From: UBA2253 sp964646985
GTDB taxonomy: Bacteria; Bacillota_I; Bacilli_A; ML615J-28; CAG-698
Assembly: GCA_964646985.1 (NCBI GenBank)
Contig: CAZYFI010000019.1
Location: forward strand, 1-23,434
DNA: 23,434 nt
Direction: 5' to 3'
Made by a program: the position numbers and the translations under genes. The notes under the pieces were generated by a model, which was not told the DNA's origin, did not search any database, and saw nothing but the letters and a program-made list of their open reading frames with translations. This document shows positions 21,830 through 23,434 of this stretch, in pieces (positions within the stretch are counted from its first letter, which is position 1; each line of letters starts with the position of its first letter).

Positions 21830-23248
21830 TTAATTTTGATTGCATAGTGCACGGTAGAAAGCATCTCCGATTTGTTCATATCCGTCCGTGCTTGGGTGCA
21901 TTCCCATTCCTGTTCCGATTGGTTCCGTGGTAGATGATTCTGTGTTAACCGCTTTGGGGCTGCTTGGCATATTGTATTCTGAATCAAATTGTCCTTTTAC
22001 ATCAACATAACGCATGAATGCTGCATAAGAAGTCATATTACACCACTCTTCTAAGAATAGATTATATTTCATTACTGAAACAAGTTGCCCATAGTTATCT
22101 CCGTAAGATTGGCTAATTGTGTAAAAAGCGGATAATCCACCATTCATAGAAGGAAGGGGGATTCCCATTAAAGTAATTTTCGCATTAGGGTAATCTGAAT
22201 GCAATTTATCAATGAAAACCTTCGCACTTAAGAAAGGTTCCGAGGCAAAAGAGAAATCCCTAAAGGATCCACCAATCCCATTCCAAGTCATCAAAATAAA
22301 GGCCTCATCAATGGTCGAATACCCATTTGAAGAACAGTAGTATTTAAAATCAAGTTGACTGCTTGCATTCCAAAATGGGCTTGGAGTCAGTGGATTTGTG
22401 GCATAACCGTTTATATACGATGACCACTGCCAACCTCCATGACCTTCATGTTTCACTGTAACATTGTTAAATGTCGAGGTAACGGTTCCAAGGGTAACGA
22501 TGTTGGTTGCTCCTGCATTATTGTATTTTTTGATTCCCTGAGCTATCCAATATCCATTGGATGTTAAGCTATCTCCAATGCAAAGAATATTCTTTGTTGT
22601 GATTGGGTTTTGGGCCATAGAAACCTTTAATTTCGTTATCTTTTCACTAATTATGTTTCCATTATCATCACAAATGGACATTTTCAAAGAATAGGTATTT
22701 CCATAATCTCCAGCAGCTGGAGTCCATTCAAAATATCTTGGATATGCATACCCTTTTGTTCCGGTTAGCTTGATGTAATAATTATAGGGATCAACTGCTT
22801 GGATAACACTACGATAGAACAATTGGAATGTGTCACCCACAACCAAATAGTATTCGTCAGCCAAAAAGATGTTGACGTTTTTAGCAAGTTCTGCTTTTAC
22901 AGCGGTTAATTGCGTCTGTAAAGATTTGATTAGAGTATCTTGCTCTTGACTGGTATAACTCAATTCAAGCATTTCTTGTTCTAAAGCAGCAATCTCTGTT
23001 TCTAAAGCAATGGCTTGCGTTTGAAGTTCCGCTTGAAGGCTAATAAGTTCAGCATCAAGGGCATCCATCTCGGCATTTAGGGCAGCATTTTCTGTTTCAA
23101 AGCCTGCTAAGCTTTCTTCCAATGTAAAAATGGATTCTTTCATTCCATCAAGTTCTTGTGTCAATGATAACAGTTGATCTTCTGAATTGCAGCCAACAAA
23201 AGCAATTGATAAAAGAACAATCACCACAATAGCCATTAATTTTTTCAT
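21830..23248 (-). CDS. Coiled-coil SGNH/GDSL-hydrolase lipoprotein
   Basis: This 472-residue surface lipoprotein has a signal peptide with lipobox FVGC (Cys20) and a long Glu/Leu/Ala heptad coiled coil (~22-122) that could act as a stalk. A beta-rich domain follows (~123-215, with PRYFEWTPAAGDYGNTYSLK, Ig-like or cadherin-like). The C-terminal SGNH hydrolase domain has block I IGDSLT (Ser227), a block II-like HEGHGGW (267-273), and block V with His451 in MGMHPSTDGY. The usual Asp three residues before that His is Met448, so it may use a Ser-His dyad or an Asp elsewhere. The likely reaction is ester hydrolysis (deacylation of a glycan or lipid); the substrate is unknown. It has its own promoter and terminator, and GAGGAACC precedes the ATG. 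Confidence 0.85.
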   Translation of the reverse strand: MKKLMAIVVIVLLSIAFVGCNSEDQLLSLTQELDGMKESIFTLEESLAGFETENAALNAEMDALDAELISLQAELQTQAIALETEIAALEQEMLELSYTSQEQDTLIKSLQTQLTAVKAELAKNVNIFLADEYYLVVGDTFQLFYRSVIQAVDPYNYYIKLTGTKGYAYPRYFEWTPAAGDYGNTYSLKMSICDDNGNIISEKITKLKVSMAQNPITTKNILCIGDSLTSNGYWIAQGIKKYNNAGATNIVTLGTVTSTFNNVTVKHEGHGGWQWSSYINGYATNPLTPSPFWNASSQLDFKYYCSSNGYSTIDEAFILMTWNGIGGSFRDFSFASEPFLSAKVFIDKLHSDYPNAKITLMGIPLPSMNGGLSAFYTISQSYGDNYGQLVSVMKYNLFLEEWCNMTSYAAFMRYVDVKGQFDSEYNMPSSPKAVNTESSTTEPIGTGMGMHPSTDGYEQIGDAFYRALCNQN

Positions 23249-23321
23249 TTGGGTTCCTCTTTCTATATTTTTAGACTAAACTTTACCATTTATTCTTTTG
23301 GCAAATATGTCTTATAAATGG

Positions 23322-23350
23322 ATTATATAACATTGTTTAAAAAGAGACAA
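23322..23350 (-). promoter_or_regulatory. Promoter of the SGNH lipoprotein gene
   Basis: On the minus strand TTGTCT (23345-23350) and TATAAT (23322-23327) are 17 nt apart, giving a leader of about 67 nt. Confidence 0.75.
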
Positions 23351-23379
23351 TAAATTTCAAATAATTTATGATAATAATG

Positions 23380-23413
23380 AAAAAACACCCTAATTTTTTA
23401 TACTAGAGTGTTT
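23380..23413 (-). terminator. Terminator for a gene entering from the right edge
   Basis: On the minus strand AAACACTCTA / TAGGGTGTTT (10 bp, one G-U) with an A-rich loop is followed by T6. It is placed 14 nt after the apparent tRNA CCA. Confidence 0.75.
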
Positions 23414-23426
23414 GATGATTTCTATA

Positions 23427-23434
23427 TGGCGTCC
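23427..23434 (-). tRNA. 3' end of a tRNA cut by the window edge
   Basis: The last 8 bases read GGACGCCA on the minus strand, identical to the 3' end of the tRNA-Arg at 14780, and a strong terminator follows. Eight bases cannot identify the isoacceptor. Confidence 0.4.

Overview
The window is AT-rich DNA using the standard genetic code: UGA works as a stop (smpB ends in TGA overlapping the next ATG) and Trp is encoded by TGG. The gene order secG-rnr-smpB-ssrA and tig-clpX-lon, strong AGGAGG ribosome sites, TTGnnn/TATAAT promoters, two lipoproteins with FVGC lipoboxes and no outer-membrane genes point to a low-GC Gram-positive lineage (Bacillota or an Acholeplasma/Izemoplasma-like Mycoplasmatota). 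The species cannot be named from the sequence.

Layout. 1-747 (minus) is a gene cut by the window edge that encodes tandem 25-residue DUF4116-type repeats. 1145-4831 (minus) is a trans-translation/RNA quality-control block: secG, rnr, smpB, a small zinc-ribbon membrane protein and tmRNA (ssrA). 4950-13402 (minus) is a protein quality-control and peptide-turnover operon starting at a strong promoter: pepF-like oligoendopeptidase, an unrecognised helical protein, trigger factor, clpX, a divergent trigger-factor-like protein, and lon, closed by a hairpin over the lon stop codon. 13440-14672 holds a nitroreductase and a convergent TetR regulator. A tRNA-Arg(CCU) and a NUDIX hydrolase follow.

15302-17270 is an accessory patch. 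The first 248 bp of the NUDIX 5' region are duplicated 1720 bp downstream, and the two copies bracket a RhuM-type gene whose 3' end runs into the second copy. Past it are an unrecognised gene with a possible N-terminal helix-turn-helix and a bidirectional terminator.

18542-21623 (minus) is an ABC importer operon of the TrpXYZ-like type (lipoprotein, permease, ATPase). Its 5' leader is the most striking object in the window. A short leader peptide with six consecutive Tyr codons is followed by mutually exclusive hairpins ending in an intrinsic terminator just before the lipoprotein gene. This looks like ribosome-mediated transcription attenuation responding to tyrosyl-tRNA, and it predicts tyrosine (or an aromatic relative) as the substrate. 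A perfect match to the CcpA cre consensus lies just upstream of its promoter.

The right end carries a coiled-coil SGNH/GDSL lipoprotein with its own promoter and what looks like the 3' end of a tRNA running off the window.
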